From NCBI GenBank assembly GCA_030430535.1, contig JAUIKY010000024.1, positions 1-52,999 on the forward strand: a DNA stretch of 52,999 nt, written 5' to 3'. Below the pieces are notes generated by a model, which was given only the letters and a program-made list of their open reading frames with translations, was not told the origin of the DNA and ran no database searches. The stretch's first letter is position 1; each line of letters starts with the position of its first letter. The position numbers and the translations under genes are program-made. This DNA is from Bacteroidia bacterium. GTDB taxonomy: Bacteria > Bacteroidota > Bacteroidia > Flavobacteriales > Flavobacteriaceae. Shown here piece by piece: positions 1 to 9,833 of the stretch.

Positions 1-2094
1 GTTATAGCCAAACGCCCTACGGTAACGCGTCTTGTAGATCGATTGGTGTTTAATGTTGAAAACTCTACGTTATCAAATAACAATGCCCTTGATGTTTTAA
101 AACATACGCCTGGAGTTATTGTTAGCGATAATTCCATTTCGGTGAAAATGTCGGTTCCTGTAGTTTACATTAATGATAGGCGAGTGCATTTGTCCATTGA
201 AGAAGTGCAGCAATTACTGGAAGGTACTTCGGCAACCAATATCAAATCTATTGAAGTTATTACAAATCCTCCTGCAAAATATGAAGCTGAAGGTGGTTCG
301 GTGTTAAACATTGTTACCAATAAAAATTTGGTAACGGGTTACAATGGCAGCATTTTTGGAAATTATAAACAAGGTAGTGAATATCCTAAATACGCTCTTG
401 GTACAAGCCATTTTTTTAAAGCTAAAAAATTCAACGCATATTTAAACTATAGCATTAGTCCGCGCAGGGATTATAGGCATAACAGTGAAGCCGTTAATTT
501 TATTGAAAACAATCAAAATGTAACTCGTTGGGAAACTGATTACAGACGGACAAAGAAATCGGCCAACCAGAACATAAATGCCAATTTCGAATATCAAATA
601 AACGAAAGTAACAGTTTAGGGCTAACATCGAATATACTTGTTGGGCCAAGGGAAAATTCGAAGATAGCGGTAAATTCTAATACCGAGGTTTTTGACAACA
701 ATAAAGTATTGGACTCGAGTTTTAATACCGAAAACCGTTTGGTTGAAGAAACTTTTAATCTGGCCTTTACTTTAGATTATGTGCATAAGTTTAAAAAAGA
801 GGGCGAAAAGCTCTTGGCCAATGGCCATTTAACCGATTATGATTTTTCTGAATTTCAAAATGTTGATACCGATTATTTGTTTCCTGATGGCAGTTTAATT
901 AGGTCTAATAGATTTCAAACCTTTACCAGTAAAAGAATCAAGCTTTATACAGGTCAAGTGGATTACGAGTTGCCAATGGACGATGCCGGTTTGTTTCAAG
1001 CCGGGTCTAAAATCTCGGTGATACATTCTGAAAATATTTTAAGGCAATATGGTTTTGAAAACGGGGACGGAGCGCGTTTTGAAGATGTTCAAAATTCTGA
1101 TACTTTTCTTTACGACGAGCATAATTACGCTGTTTATTCGAGCTATTCGAAAGATTGGAGCAAATGGAGTTTAAAGTTGGGACTTCGAGCCGAGTTGACC
1201 GACGTGGAAAGTAATTCGCTTTCAACCAATTCGGTTTACACTAGTAAATACATCAAATTTTTCCCAACCCTGCACGTAAAACATAATTTGAACGAAAACA
1301 ATGAGGTTTATTTGAATTATAACCGACGTATATTTCGACCAAGGTACGGTCAATTGAATCCGTTTAGGTATTACATGAACGATAATGAATATATAACCGG
1401 GGACCCTAATTTAAAGCCGCAAATCGACGATAATATCACCTTGGGCTACACTCTCGATAACACCTATACTTTCGAGCTATACTATCGCTACGAGAATAAT
1501 CCAGCCATTGAAATAGTATTTCAGGATAACGACGAAAACATCTTGAAACACATAAACACGAATATTGACCGGAGTATTTCCTACGGCTTGGATTTTACCA
1601 CTTATAAACAATTTACGAATAGTTGGAGTGTATATGTCTTGTCTTCCGTGTTTTACTATGACAACCAGTTCTTTGCGTTAGAAAGTAATAATGAGCTTAA
1701 AAATGTAGAAACGTGGTCGGTTTATGCTTATTTGGTCAACTATTTTTCTTTCCTAAAAGATAAAAGTTTAACGGCCAATGTATCCTTGATGCATATTTCG
1801 CCTTGGGCAGATGGTACTTCAAAAACCAGTAGTAGAAGTGGGGTGGATGTTAATTTAAGAAAGACCTTTTGGAACAACAGGGCGTCTTTAACAATGACCG
1901 TAACCGATATTTTTAATACGCTTAATTTTAATCAATCTACAAAATACCTCAACCAAGATATTTTTGTAAAATCTAGAATGGAGAATAGATTGTTTACGGT
2001 AGGGTTTAATTATAAATTCGGAAACTTCAAATTGAAAGCCTCGCAAAAAGAGGTGGACTTGATAGAGCGGAAACGACTGAATGCTGACGATTAA
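1..2094 (+). CDS. TonB-dependent receptor-like outer membrane beta-barrel protein, 5' end missing
   Basis: The frame is open from the first base of the window, so the start codon lies upstream. The first residues read as the end of a plug domain: DRLVFNVENS, then ALDVLKHTPGVIV and IEVITNPPAKYEAEGGSVLNI, which are hallmark segments of the Bacteroidota outer membrane beta-barrel family related to TonB-dependent receptors. The remaining roughly 590 residues alternate aromatic and polar residues as in a large barrel, with DPNLKPQ and SYGLDF typical of late strands. It would sit in the outer membrane; substrate unknown. The last residue is not aromatic, unlike many barrels. No SusD-like partner follows, which argues against a polysaccharide utilisation pair. 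Confidence 0.88.
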   Translation, partial: VIAKRPTVTRLVDRLVFNVENSTLSNNNALDVLKHTPGVIVSDNSISVKMSVPVVYINDRRVHLSIEEVQQLLEGTSATNIKSIEVITNPPAKYEAEGGSVLNIVTNKNLVTGYNGSIFGNYKQGSEYPKYALGTSHFFKAKKFNAYLNYSISPRRDYRHNSEAVNFIENNQNVTRWETDYRRTKKSANQNINANFEYQINESNSLGLTSNILVGPRENSKIAVNSNTEVFDNNKVLDSSFNTENRLVEETFNLAFTLDYVHKFKKEGEKLLANGHLTDYDFSEFQNVDTDYLFPDGSLIRSNRFQTFTSKRIKLYTGQVDYELPMDDAGLFQAGSKISVIHSENILRQYGFENGDGARFEDVQNSDTFLYDEHNYAVYSSYSKDWSKWSLKLGLRAELTDVESNSLSTNSVYTSKYIKFFPTLHVKHNLNENNEVYLNYNRRIFRPRYGQLNPFRYYMNDNEYITGDPNLKPQIDDNITLGYTLDNTYTFELYYRYENNPAIEIVFQDNDENILKHINTNIDRSISYGLDFTTYKQFTNSWSVYVLSSVFYYDNQFFALESNNELKNVETWSVYAYLVNYFSFLKDKSLTANVSLMHISPWADGTSKTSSRSGVDVNLRKTFWNNRASLTMTVTDIFNTLNFNQSTKYLNQDIFVKSRMENRLFTVGFNYKFGNFKLKASQKEVDLIERKRLNADD

Positions 2095-2386
2095 AAAAGT
2101 AATGTTCTTGGCTGTGATAGTTACTTTAAATAAAATATGTTTGTTGTTATAAAATTGAAGTTTTTGTCAACAGTGGTTCTTAATTTCAAGCCAAACATTA
2201 GATGCACAAATATTTAGCAAACAAATTCATTCACTTAAGTTGCGTCGTAATCCTTAAATCTTAGCTAGGAAGAGGAAGCTCTATTATTATTTGCCGTTGA
2301 CTTTATTTTTTTATTCAACGGAAGCGATTGAAATATCTAAAGGTATTTTGTCGACTTAATTTATCGGGTAAGAGGAATGAAAAGGG
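2095..2386. other. Intergenic stretch, no gene seen
   Basis: No convincing ORF on either strand. It holds an inverted repeat CCGTTGA/TCAACGG (2294-2300 and 2315-2321) with a 14-base T-rich loop, which might be a weak terminator for the receptor gene but has no T tract after it. Confidence 0.4.
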
Positions 2387-2929
2387 TTAAAAATAATCTT
2401 TAATTTTTCCCCAGAAACTCTTTGGTTTTGTAGTGAATTCCTCTTCTAACTCTTCTAATGATTTATTAGCATCGTCTAATTGATTAAAAATCCGTGCTCT
2501 AATTAGATATATTGTAGGAATTATGATAGCCATAATAGGAATCATGTACATTAATTGGTTGGAGTCAACATATTTCTGGTCCTCATTAAGAGTGTTAAAT
2601 AACTGATATGTAAACATGGCTATAGGAACAAGAAGTACATGGTGCCACCAATGCTTACAGGTAAAAAACCAAAGTAGCAATAATAATAAGGGGACAGCTT
2701 TTCCGGTAACGATCCACATGGCCACGTTAGCATTTTCGTAGTAGCCACTATTATAGGTAAATAAAAAAGTGCTCCAAACTTTTTCGTTTGGAACACTTTC
2801 ATATAGATAAAATAAATAAGGAGTTATTGCTATAACCGTTGCGATTATACTCCCTATTATAAAGCCCTTTTTATCCGTGTGTTGGAACTTTGATTTTTGA
2901 TTTTTCGACTTTTGCTGTTGCTTGTTCAT
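2387..2929 (-). CDS. Four-helix membrane protein of unknown function
   Basis: Conserved-looking 180-residue inner membrane protein that I cannot assign to a pathway. About four hydrophobic segments are visible: GSIIATVIAITPYLFYLY, the segment around GKAVPLLLLLLWFF, HVLLVPIAMFTYQLF and MYMIPIMAIIIPTIYLI. A basic N-terminus (MNKQQQKSKNQKSK) and a soluble acidic tail (LEELEEEF) ending WGKIKDYF flank them. The frame is open further upstream to 2992, but that extension overlaps the signal-peptide gene at 2871-3014 in another frame and looks non-coding, so the ATG at 2929 is preferred. That start lies inside the upstream small gene, giving a 59-base out-of-frame overlap and suggesting translational coupling. 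Confidence 0.7.
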   Translation of the reverse strand: MNKQQQKSKNQKSKFQHTDKKGFIIGSIIATVIAITPYLFYLYESVPNEKVWSTFLFTYNSGYYENANVAMWIVTGKAVPLLLLLLWFFTCKHWWHHVLLVPIAMFTYQLFNTLNEDQKYVDSNQLMYMIPIMAIIIPTIYLIRARIFNQLDDANKSLEELEEEFTTKPKSFWGKIKDYF

Positions 2930-3014
2930 TTGAGTTGAACTGATTTGCTGCTTGAGCCATAAATAACATTCCTCCGAAAATTGCAAATGCAATTAAATAC
3001 TTTTTAGTTTTCAT
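2871..3014 (-). CDS. Small exported peptide (47 aa) overlapping the next gene
   Basis: ORF of 47 codons, ATG at 3014 and TAA at 2871. The N-terminus MKTKKYLIAFAIFGGMLFMA is a good signal peptide with cleavage likely after AQA, leaving a mature peptide of about 25 residues with a lysine-rich end (VEKSKIKVPTHG). It starts 31 bases downstream of a good Bacteroidota promoter (3045-3075), so it is the first gene of the transcript that continues into the membrane protein ending at 2387. The overlapping frames encode similar basic runs (EKSKIK here, KNQKSK there). Function unknown. The signal peptide and promoter placement make a real gene likely. Confidence 0.65.
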   Translation of the reverse strand: MKTKKYLIAFAIFGGMLFMAQAANQFNSNEQATAKVEKSKIKVPTHG

Positions 3015-3044
3015 AATTTTTAGGGATTTAATTAATTAATACTT

Positions 3045-3075
3045 CAAATTTATATAAACACGCTTTTTGATCCAA
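3045..3075 (-). promoter_or_regulatory. Bacteroidota-type promoter
   Basis: On the minus strand, TTG (3075-3073) is followed after 20 bases by TAAATTTG (3052-3045), matching TTG-N19-23-TAnnTTTG. Predicted start of transcription lies near 3038, giving a 5' untranslated region of about 24 bases before the small exported peptide gene. Confidence 0.65.
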
Positions 3076-3199
3076 TTCAAAAATGTTAAAGAAATGTTAA
3101 AAACAGTGTTTTTTGAAATTTTAGTTGTGGGTATCCCGTAAAACCAAAAAAATCGGCAGAAAATATGCTATTTAAAAGACATAGGGTTATTGTTTTTTG

Positions 3200-3604
3200 T
3201 TATTCAAGAGTTAAAACTCTTAGGTTATTCTCTTTAATTTCTAATTTAATTTTGTCAAATGTATCGAATAAAATGGATTCTATTTTTTCGGGCCATTCAA
3301 TTAATTTCCAATGATTGGATTCTAAATAATCTTCAATTCCAAAATTATAAGCCTCTTCTAAATCCTTTATTCGATAGAGGTCAAAATGATAAATTTTATC
3401 ATCTTCCAAACCATATTCATTAACAATAGAGAAGGTGGGGCTACTCGCTTCTTCTGAACTTCCTAAAGTTTTTACAATGGTTTTAATAAGAGTGGTTTTG
3501 CCAACTCCCATGCTTCCATAGAACAACAAAGTTTTTGATTTTGAATTTGTTACAATTTCTTTTGCAACTTGTTCAACTTCGTCCAGGTTATAACGTATCT
3601 TCAA
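3200..3604 (-). CDS. tsaE: tRNA threonylcarbamoyladenosine biosynthesis ATPase TsaE
   Basis: TsaE is the P-loop ATPase that works with TsaB and TsaD to put threonylcarbamoyl on A37 of ANN-decoding tRNAs. The 134-residue length fits the family (about 130-160). The Walker A loop GSMGVGKTT lies at residues 30-38, followed by the family segments SSPTFSIVNEY and YHFDLYRI, and the late LIEWPEK motif. It lies 91 bases downstream of porX on the same strand and is probably co-transcribed with it. Start ATG at 3604. Confidence 0.93.
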   Translation of the reverse strand: MKIRYNLDEVEQVAKEIVTNSKSKTLLFYGSMGVGKTTLIKTIVKTLGSSEEASSPTFSIVNEYGLEDDKIYHFDLYRIKDLEEAYNFGIEDYLESNHWKLIEWPEKIESILFDTFDKIKLEIKENNLRVLTLE

Positions 3605-3695
3605 GATTAATAAAATTTAAGGCAATATTAGTAATAAAATTTTATTAATCCTAAAAAAAGATGTATTTCATCGGGTTTATTTGCTTTTTGTAGAT

Positions 3696-5243
3696 TTATT
3701 TAGGGTTGAATACCACGAAAGGGATTATCATTTCTTCTAATGAAACCCCGCCGTGCTGGTAAGTATTCCTATAATAACTTACATAATGGTTGTAATTGTT
3801 TGGGTATGCGAAGAATAGGTCGCTTTTGGCAAAGATATATGAGCTGCTCATGTTGATACTGGGCAAGTGGAGCTCCTTTGGGTCTTTGGCCACTAAAACA
3901 TCCTTATTGTCATAAGTGAGGCTTTTACCTGTTTTATATCTCAGGTTTAGACTCGTGTCTCGGTCCCCAATAACTTTTGATGGGTTTTTAACATTGATGG
4001 TGCCGTGGTCTGTGGTTAAAATTAATTTAAAACCTAAGCGTTGTGCCTGTTGTATCATTTCGAAAAGTGGTGAGTTTTTAAACCAGCTTAAGGTGAGCGA
4101 TCGGTAAGCCTTATCGTTTGAAGCCAATTCTTTTACAACATCCATTTCGGTTTTGGAATGCGACAGCATATCCACAAAATTGTAAACAATAACGGTTAAA
4201 TCGTTGTTTTTTAGTGATTTAAAATTATCAGCGAGTTTCTTTCCGGTTTTTAAATTGGTTATTTTATGGTATTCGTATTCTAAATGGCTAAGCCCTAAAC
4301 GCTTTATTTGGGTATCCAAAAAATCAGCTTCGTGAAGGTTTTTACCGCCTTCATCGGTATCATTTTTCCAATATTGTGGAAACAACTTTTCCATATCGCT
4401 AGGCATCAACCCAGAAAATATGGCATTTCTAGCATATTGGGTAGCAGTAGGTAAAATACTGAAAAAAGCTTCCTCCTTTTCCTTTTTATAATAGTTGTTT
4501 ATCACAGGCTCGAACGCTTTCCATTGGTCGTAGCGTAAATTATCGATGACAACCAAAACGGTGGGTTGCTCTTTGCTGATTTCAGGAACCACTTTTTCTT
4601 TAAAAAGCGTGTGGGACATAATGGGCGCATTGGTATTGGGCTTAAACCAATCGGCATAGTTTTTTTCAATAAACTTGCCGAATTGGATGTTGGCCTCGGT
4701 TTTTTGCGATTCCAAAATTTCGAACATGCCTACGTCTTCGATGTCTTCTAGTTGGATTTCCCAATAAATCAATTTTTGGTAGAGGTTTACCCATTCCTCA
4801 TAACTGTTTACCATAGCCATATCCATGGCGATTTTCCTGAATTCCTGTTGATAATTTGATGTGGTTTTTTCTGAAACCAATCGGGAGTGGTCTAAATTTT
4901 TCTTTAAACTTAAAAGGATTTGGTTGGGGTTTACCGGTTTTATGAGGTAATCGGCAATCTTGTTGCCAATGGCTTCCTCCATAATATATTCCTCTTCACT
5001 TTTGGTAATCATAACCACGGGCAGGCTGTCTTTTTTTTCCTTAATACCGTTTAAGGTTTCCAAACCGGTAAGACCGGGCATGTTTTCATCTAAAAATACA
5101 ATATCAAAATTCTCTTCCTCCAAAATATCAAGAGCTTCCGATCCACTTTGGCAACTAGTTACTTGGTAGCTTTTCTTTTCCAAGAACAGTATGTGCGGTT
5201 TCAGTAAATCTATTTCGTCATCAACCCAAAGTATTTTTATCAT
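3696..5243 (-). CDS. porX: PorX: response regulator with PglZ-type phosphodiesterase domain
   Basis: Two-domain protein, 515 residues. The receiver (1-120) has the acid pocket D8/D9, phospho-acceptor D52 (VFLDENMPG), T80 and K102. A helical linker leads to a PglZ/alkaline-phosphatase-type domain (about 225-515) with a metal site at D233 (VVIDNLRYD), a PTATQYARN segment (264-272) holding the likely threonine nucleophile, and TTDHGT (409-414). This architecture is PorX, which with the sensor kinase PorY controls type IX secretion genes in Bacteroidota; the PglZ domain has been reported to cleave nucleotide phosphodiesters. It is transcribed divergently from the HD-domain gene and is upstream of tsaE. 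The PglZ domain alone could suggest a BREX protein, but the receiver fusion rules that out. Confidence 0.92.
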   Translation of the reverse strand: MIKILWVDDEIDLLKPHILFLEKKSYQVTSCQSGSEALDILEEENFDIVFLDENMPGLTGLETLNGIKEKKDSLPVVMITKSEEEYIMEEAIGNKIADYLIKPVNPNQILLSLKKNLDHSRLVSEKTTSNYQQEFRKIAMDMAMVNSYEEWVNLYQKLIYWEIQLEDIEDVGMFEILESQKTEANIQFGKFIEKNYADWFKPNTNAPIMSHTLFKEKVVPEISKEQPTVLVVIDNLRYDQWKAFEPVINNYYKKEKEEAFFSILPTATQYARNAIFSGLMPSDMEKLFPQYWKNDTDEGGKNLHEADFLDTQIKRLGLSHLEYEYHKITNLKTGKKLADNFKSLKNNDLTVIVYNFVDMLSHSKTEMDVVKELASNDKAYRSLTLSWFKNSPLFEMIQQAQRLGFKLILTTDHGTINVKNPSKVIGDRDTSLNLRYKTGKSLTYDNKDVLVAKDPKELHLPSINMSSSYIFAKSDLFFAYPNNYNHYVSYYRNTYQHGGVSLEEMIIPFVVFNPK

Positions 5244-5306
5244 ATTTATATATGTTTAAAGTATTATGTTTATTTTTCCATATAGCATATAGTAGGTCTA
5301 TATGGT

Positions 5307-5314
5307 TATATTTG
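5307..5314 (+). promoter_or_regulatory. Promoter -7 element for the HD-domain gene
   Basis: TATATTTG matches the Bacteroidota -7 consensus TAnnTTTG, 26 bases before the TTG start at 5341. No TTG is present at the expected upstream distance, so this is a one-box match. Confidence 0.4.
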
Positions 5315-5340
5315 TAGAACTTAATGTAAATAAATAAAGT

Positions 5341-6561
5341 TTGAACAAACTTAAAATATTAAACGACCCAATTTACGGATTTATTACCATTCCGAATTCG
5401 TTAATTTTTGATTTAATACAGCACAAATACTTCCAACGTTTACGCCGAATTACACAAATGGGCATGTCGTATTTGGTCTATCCAGGTGCACACCACACGA
5501 GATTTCATCATGCCATAGGCTGCATGCATTTAATGCAGCAAACCGTTAATGTGCTTCGTTTTAAAGGGGTTACCATTTCCAAGAAAGAAGAAAATGCTCT
5601 TTACATAGCCATTCTGTTGCACGATATTGGGCATGGGCCGTTTTCACATGCCATGGAAAATAGCATTGTAAATAATGTGTCGCATGAGGAAATTTCATTG
5701 CTCTTTATGGAGCGGTTGAATGAAGAATTTAACGGAAGTTTAACGCTTGCCATTGAAATTTTTAAAGGTAAATACCCAAAAAAATTCATGTGTCAGCTTG
5801 TTTCTGGGCAATTGGATATGGATCGGGCCGATTATTTAAAACGTGATAGTTTTTATACGGGCGTGGCCGAAGGCAATATAAATAGCGAACGATTAATCAC
5901 CATGCTTAATGTGGTTGACGACGAGTTGGTAGTTGAAGAAAAAGGGATTTACAGTGTTGAAAAGTTTCTTATTGCCCGCCGCTTAATGTATTGGCAAGTA
6001 TACCTGCATAAAACAGGGTTGGTGGCCGAACAATTGCTGATTCGGGTTTTAAAACGCGCACAGGAATTATACGACGCCGGAGAGCTCTTGGAAGGGAGCG
6101 AGTCCTTAATGTATTTTTTAAAAAATAAAATAACACCCGATAATTTTGATGGGCAAACCTTGGATGTGTTTTCCAGGCTGGACGATTACGATGTGATTTC
6201 GGCCATGAAACACTGGCAAAATCATGACGATTTTGTGCTCAGCAATTTAAGTGACATGATTATCAATCGGGAATTGCTTAAAATAAAGGTAAAAAACAAA
6301 CCAATAAAAGAGGGGAGCCTGCAAAAGCATATCCTAAGTTTGATTGATAAACACGGTATAACCGAACATGAAGCTCGATATTTTGTGTTTACTGGAGATA
6401 TTTCAAACCAAGCATATCACATTAAACATAAAGGAATAAATATTTTGCACAAATCGGGAAAGATTGAAGATATTGTTAAGGCTTCAGACCAACTCAACCT
6501 CAAAGCCCTGTCAAAACCAGTAACCAAATATTATATATGTTACCCAAAACGTAAACTTTAG
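5341..6561 (+). CDS. HD-domain phosphohydrolase (dGTPase-like)
   Basis: Metal-dependent phosphohydrolase of the HD superfamily, 406 residues, close to the family of deoxynucleotide triphosphohydrolase-like proteins. Visible motifs: [10 protein letters not shown] at residues 9-18, [10 protein letters not shown] (51-60) carrying the first metal His, the HD doublet at 94-95 in [15 protein letters not shown], and [14 protein letters not shown], which carries the last Asp. Likely substrates are dNTPs, but this is inference. The start is TTG at 5341: translation from it gives the family's typical N-terminus [13 protein letters not shown]. It is followed by lpxD after 53 bases, but a separate -7 box lies between them. 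Confidence 0.88.
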   Translation: MNKLKILNDPIYGFITIPNSLIFDLIQHKYFQRLRRITQMGMSYLVYPGAHHTRFHHAIGCMHLMQQTVNVLRFKGVTISKKEENALYIAILLHDIGHGPFSHAMENSIVNNVSHEEISLLFMERLNEEFNGSLTLAIEIFKGKYPKKFMCQLVSGQLDMDRADYLKRDSFYTGVAEGNINSERLITMLNVVDDELVVEEKGIYSVEKFLIARRLMYWQVYLHKTGLVAEQLLIRVLKRAQELYDAGELLEGSESLMYFLKNKITPDNFDGQTLDVFSRLDDYDVISAMKHWQNHDDFVLSNLSDMIINRELLKIKVKNKPIKEGSLQKHILSLIDKHGITEHEARYFVFTGDISNQAYHIKHKGINILHKSGKIEDIVKASDQLNLKALSKPVTKYYICYPKRKL

Positions 6562-6572
6562 CACATTTTTTC

Positions 6573-6580
6573 TATTTTTG
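6573..6580 (+). promoter_or_regulatory. Promoter -7 element before lpxD
   Basis: TATTTTTG followed by C fits TAnnTTTG(C). It lies 34 bases before the GTG start of lpxD and may drive the whole lpx block. No clear TTG box upstream. Confidence 0.42.
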
Positions 6581-6614
6581 CGTATTCAAACAAAAACATC
6601 TAACTTTTTTCAGT

Positions 6615-7637
6615 GTGAAGTTTACAGCACAACAAATAGCGGGGATTTTAGAAGGCGATGTAGTTGGGAACCCAGAGGTTGAAGTTTCTAAAATAGCTAA
6701 GATAGAGGAGGGGTTTGAGGGTGCGTTAACATTTTTGGCAAATCCGAAATACACACCACACATATATAAAACAAAGGCTTCTATCACCATTGTAAATAAA
6801 ACGTTTAGACCAGAAGATAGCCTAACTACAACATTGATAAAAGTTGATGATGCTTATTTGGCGTTTTCAAAAATATTGGAATATTACAATTCCGTTAAGC
6901 TGAATAAAGTTGGAATAGAACAACCTTCATTTATTGCAAATTCTTCAAAATACGGCGATAACGTTTACATTGGTGCTTTCAGTTATATTGGTGAAAATGT
7001 GGTGATGGGCGATAACGTTAAAATTTTTCCGAATACCTATATTGGAGATAACGCGGTTTTAGACGACAATACCATTGTTTTTGCAGGAGCCAAGATTTAT
7101 TCGGAAACCATAATTGGAAAAAACTGTGTGATCAATGCAGGAGCCGTAATTGGAGCCGATGGTTTTGGTTTTGCGCCCAATGAAGACGGTAGCTACAGCA
7201 AAATTCCACAAACAGGCAATGTTATTATTGAAGATTTTGTTGATATTGGCGCCGCCACAACAATAGATAGAGCCACTTTCGGTTCAACCATAATTAGGGC
7301 GGGCGTTAAGCTCGACAACCAAATTCAAATAGGCCATAATGTTGAAATTGGAAAAAACACCGTTATTGCCGCCCAAACAGGAATCGCAGGTTCTTCAAAA
7401 ATCGGGAAAAATTGCCAAATAGGAGGCCAAGTAGGCATTGTTGGCCATATTACCATTGGTGATAACGTGAGGATCCAAGCACAATCGGGCATTGGCAGAA
7501 ACGTAAAAGATAACGAAATGTTACAAGGTTCGCCAGCCATTAAATTGAGCGATTACAATAAATCTTATGTTCATTTTAAGAACTTACCAGCTATAGTCAA
7601 AAATATAAACGAACTAGAAAAGAATAAATGGGAATAA
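6615..7637 (+). CDS. lpxD: UDP-3-O-acylglucosamine N-acyltransferase LpxD
   Basis: Third step of lipid A synthesis: transfers a 3-hydroxyacyl chain from acyl-ACP to the amino group of UDP-3-O-acylglucosamine in the cytoplasm. The 340 residues match the family. The N-terminal uridine-binding domain (1-100) is followed by a left-handed beta-helix made of hexapeptide repeats (110-310). The catalytic His corresponds to H241 in [11 protein letters not shown] (E. coli H239), and GADGFGFAP (180-188) is a signature. The start is GTG at 6615, giving [12 protein letters not shown]. Its end overlaps the start of lpxC-fabZ by 10 bases, so the two are translationally coupled. Confidence 0.96.
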   Translation: MKFTAQQIAGILEGDVVGNPEVEVSKIAKIEEGFEGALTFLANPKYTPHIYKTKASITIVNKTFRPEDSLTTTLIKVDDAYLAFSKILEYYNSVKLNKVGIEQPSFIANSSKYGDNVYIGAFSYIGENVVMGDNVKIFPNTYIGDNAVLDDNTIVFAGAKIYSETIIGKNCVINAGAVIGADGFGFAPNEDGSYSKIPQTGNVIIEDFVDIGAATTIDRATFGSTIIRAGVKLDNQIQIGHNVEIGKNTVIAAQTGIAGSSKIGKNCQIGGQVGIVGHITIGDNVRIQAQSGIGRNVKDNEMLQGSPAIKLSDYNKSYVHFKNLPAIVKNINELEKNKWE

Positions 7638-9034
7638 TACATACTGAAAACAACCAAAAAACCATTAAAGAAGCTATTTCTTTAACGGGCGTTGGATTGC
7701 ACACAGGAAAAGATGTCACCTTAACTTTTAAGCCGGCCGAAGCCAATTCTGGGTTGGCCTTTAAACGCGTAGATTTAGAAGGCGAGCCAGTAATTGAGGC
7801 CGATGCCAACTATGTAACCAACACCCAACGCGGTACTTGTTTGGAAAAAAATGGCGTAACCATTCAAACTTCAGAGCATGTTTTGGCCGCTTTGGTGGGT
7901 ATGGATATCGATAATGTTATTATTGAATTGAATGCTTCCGAGCCGCCAATAATGGACGGGTCTTCCAAGTTTTTTGTTGAAGCCATCGAAAAATCGGGCG
8001 TGGTGGAACTTGATGCCCAGCGCGAGGTTTTCGAAATCACCGATATTGTTTCGTATGTAGATGAAGAATCTGGAAGCGAAATTTTGGTGATGCCAGCTAA
8101 AGAGTACCAGATTACCACGATGGTCGATTTCGGTACTAAAGTTTTGGGAACGCAGAATGCCACTTTAAGTCAGATTTCAGATTTTAAAAATGACATTGCC
8201 AATTCCAGAACATTTAGTTTTTTACATGAAATTGAAATGCTTTTGGAAAACGGCCTTATAAAAGGAGGTGACTTAAACAACGCCATTGTTTATGTAGATA
8301 AGGAATTGTCTCCAGAAACCATGGAAAAGTTAAGAGTAGCTTTCAAAAAAGATAATATTGCCGTGAAACCAAACGGCATATTAGATAACCTAACCCTACA
8401 TCACCCTAACGAAGCTGCACGACACAAATTGTTGGATGTTTTAGGTGATTTAGCTTTAATCGGCACAAGAATTAGAGGGAAGGTTATTGCCAACAAGCCA
8501 GGGCATTTTGTGAATACACAATTTGCTAAAAAGCTTTCAAAAATTATAAAAAACGAAAGACGCAACAATGTACCTAACATCGATTTGAATCAACCGCCTT
8601 TAATGGATGTGACTCAAATTATGGCTATGTTGCCGCACCGTCAACCATTTTTGTTGATTGATAAGGTTTTTGAGCTTACAGATAAAAATGTAATTGCAAC
8701 AAAAAACGTCACCATGAACGAAGAGTTCTTTAAAGGGCACTTCCCTGGAGCACCCGTTATGCCCGGTGTTTTAATAGTTGAGGCTATGGCACAAACCGGA
8801 GGGATTTTAGTTTTAAATACGGTGCCAGACCCAGAAAATTACTTGACGTTCTTCATGAAAATGGATAATGTTAAATTCAAACAAAAAGTTATGCCCGGCG
8901 ATACGTTAATTTTCAATTGTACGTTAATAACACCTATCCGTCGAGGTATTTGCCATATGCAAGGTTATGCTTACGCTAACGGAAAACTTTGTGCAGAAGC
9001 AGAATTAATGGCACAAATTTCTAAAGTAAAATAA
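7628..9034 (+). CDS. lpxC-fabZ: Fused LpxC deacetylase / FabZ dehydratase
   Basis: Bifunctional protein of 468 residues. Residues 1-310 are LpxC, the zinc deacetylase that commits UDP-3-O-acyl-GlcNAc to lipid A; the zinc ligands correspond to H84 (SEHVLAAL), H266 and D270 ([11 protein letters not shown]), with the general acid H293 (PGHFVNT). Residues from about 322 are FabZ, a hotdog-fold 3-hydroxyacyl-ACP dehydratase with [11 protein letters not shown], catalytic H371 and E385 in [19 protein letters not shown]. The fusion is usual in Bacteroidota and puts the enzymes competing for 3-hydroxyacyl-ACP in one chain. It sits between lpxD (10-base overlap) and lpxA (9-base gap). Confidence 0.97.
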   Translation: MGIIHTENNQKTIKEAISLTGVGLHTGKDVTLTFKPAEANSGLAFKRVDLEGEPVIEADANYVTNTQRGTCLEKNGVTIQTSEHVLAALVGMDIDNVIIELNASEPPIMDGSSKFFVEAIEKSGVVELDAQREVFEITDIVSYVDEESGSEILVMPAKEYQITTMVDFGTKVLGTQNATLSQISDFKNDIANSRTFSFLHEIEMLLENGLIKGGDLNNAIVYVDKELSPETMEKLRVAFKKDNIAVKPNGILDNLTLHHPNEAARHKLLDVLGDLALIGTRIRGKVIANKPGHFVNTQFAKKLSKIIKNERRNNVPNIDLNQPPLMDVTQIMAMLPHRQPFLLIDKVFELTDKNVIATKNVTMNEEFFKGHFPGAPVMPGVLIVEAMAQTGGILVLNTVPDPENYLTFFMKMDNVKFKQKVMPGDTLIFNCTLITPIRRGICHMQGYAYANGKLCAEAELMAQISKVK

Positions 9035-9043
9035 AATTATAAA

Positions 9044-9829
9044 ATGAATCAACCTTTAGCATATGTGCACCCCGGTGCCAAAATTGCAAAGAATGTAGTT
9101 ATTGAGCCCTTTGCAACCATACATAACAATGTAAAAATAGGTGAGGGCACTTGGATTGGTAGCAACGTTACCATCATGGAAGGCGCTCGCATTGGCAAAA
9201 ACTGCAATATTTTTCCTGGGGCAGTGATTTCAGCGGTGCCTCAAGACTTAAAATACAACGACGAAGACACTATTGTTGAGATTGGCGATAACGTTACCAT
9301 CCGAGAGTGTGTAACCATAAACCGCGGTACTGCAGATCGCATGAAGACCGTAGTGGGCGATAACTGTTTAATTATGGCCTATTGCCACATTGCGCACGAT
9401 TGTATTGTGGGCAACAATTGCATCTTCTCAAACAACAGCACCTTGGCGGGCCACATTACCATTGGCGATTATGTGGTTTTGGCAGGTATGACGGCTGTGC
9501 ACCAGTTTGTTTCCGTTGGAAATCACGCTTTTGTAACCGGAGGGTCTTTAGTTAGGAAAGATGTTCCGCCTTATGTAAAAGCGGCCCGCGAACCGCTTTC
9601 GTATGTGGGAATCAATTCGGTAGGATTGCGCCGTCGTGGTTATACTACCGAAAAAATCAGGGAAATACAGGATATATTTAGAATCCTCTACCAAAAAAAT
9701 TACAATAACACCCAGGCTGCCGATATTATTGAAGCAGAAATGGAAGCCACCCCAGAACGCGATGAAATTCTTCAGTTTATTAGAAATTCGCACCGTGGCA
9801 TCATGAAAGGATATTTTAAATCAAATTAA
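9044..9829 (+). CDS. lpxA: UDP-N-acetylglucosamine O-acyltransferase LpxA
   Basis: First enzyme of lipid A synthesis, moving a 3-hydroxyacyl group from ACP onto O-3 of UDP-GlcNAc. The 261 residues are standard. N-terminal hexapeptide-repeat beta-helix; the catalytic base corresponds to H118 in CHIAHDC (E. coli H125), and GMTAVHQF follows as expected. The C-terminal helical part carries GINSVGLRRRGY, close to the family NxxGLKRRG motif. ATG start 9 bases after lpxC-fabZ; efp follows after 4 bases, so all four are one transcript. Confidence 0.97.
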   Translation: MNQPLAYVHPGAKIAKNVVIEPFATIHNNVKIGEGTWIGSNVTIMEGARIGKNCNIFPGAVISAVPQDLKYNDEDTIVEIGDNVTIRECVTINRGTADRMKTVVGDNCLIMAYCHIAHDCIVGNNCIFSNNSTLAGHITIGDYVVLAGMTAVHQFVSVGNHAFVTGGSLVRKDVPPYVKAAREPLSYVGINSVGLRRRGYTTEKIREIQDIFRILYQKNYNNTQAADIIEAEMEATPERDEILQFIRNSHRGIMKGYFKSN

Positions 9830-9833
9830 AAAC

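Noticed and set aside
3696-5243. PglZ domain as part of a BREX phage-defence system
   Set aside because: The domain is fused to a receiver domain as in PorX, and no BREX genes (brxL, pglX, brxC) are nearby.
7864-8163. 99-codon minus-strand ORF inside lpxC-fabZ
   Set aside because: Antisense shadow of a well-supported gene; no family resemblance and composition follows the opposite frame.
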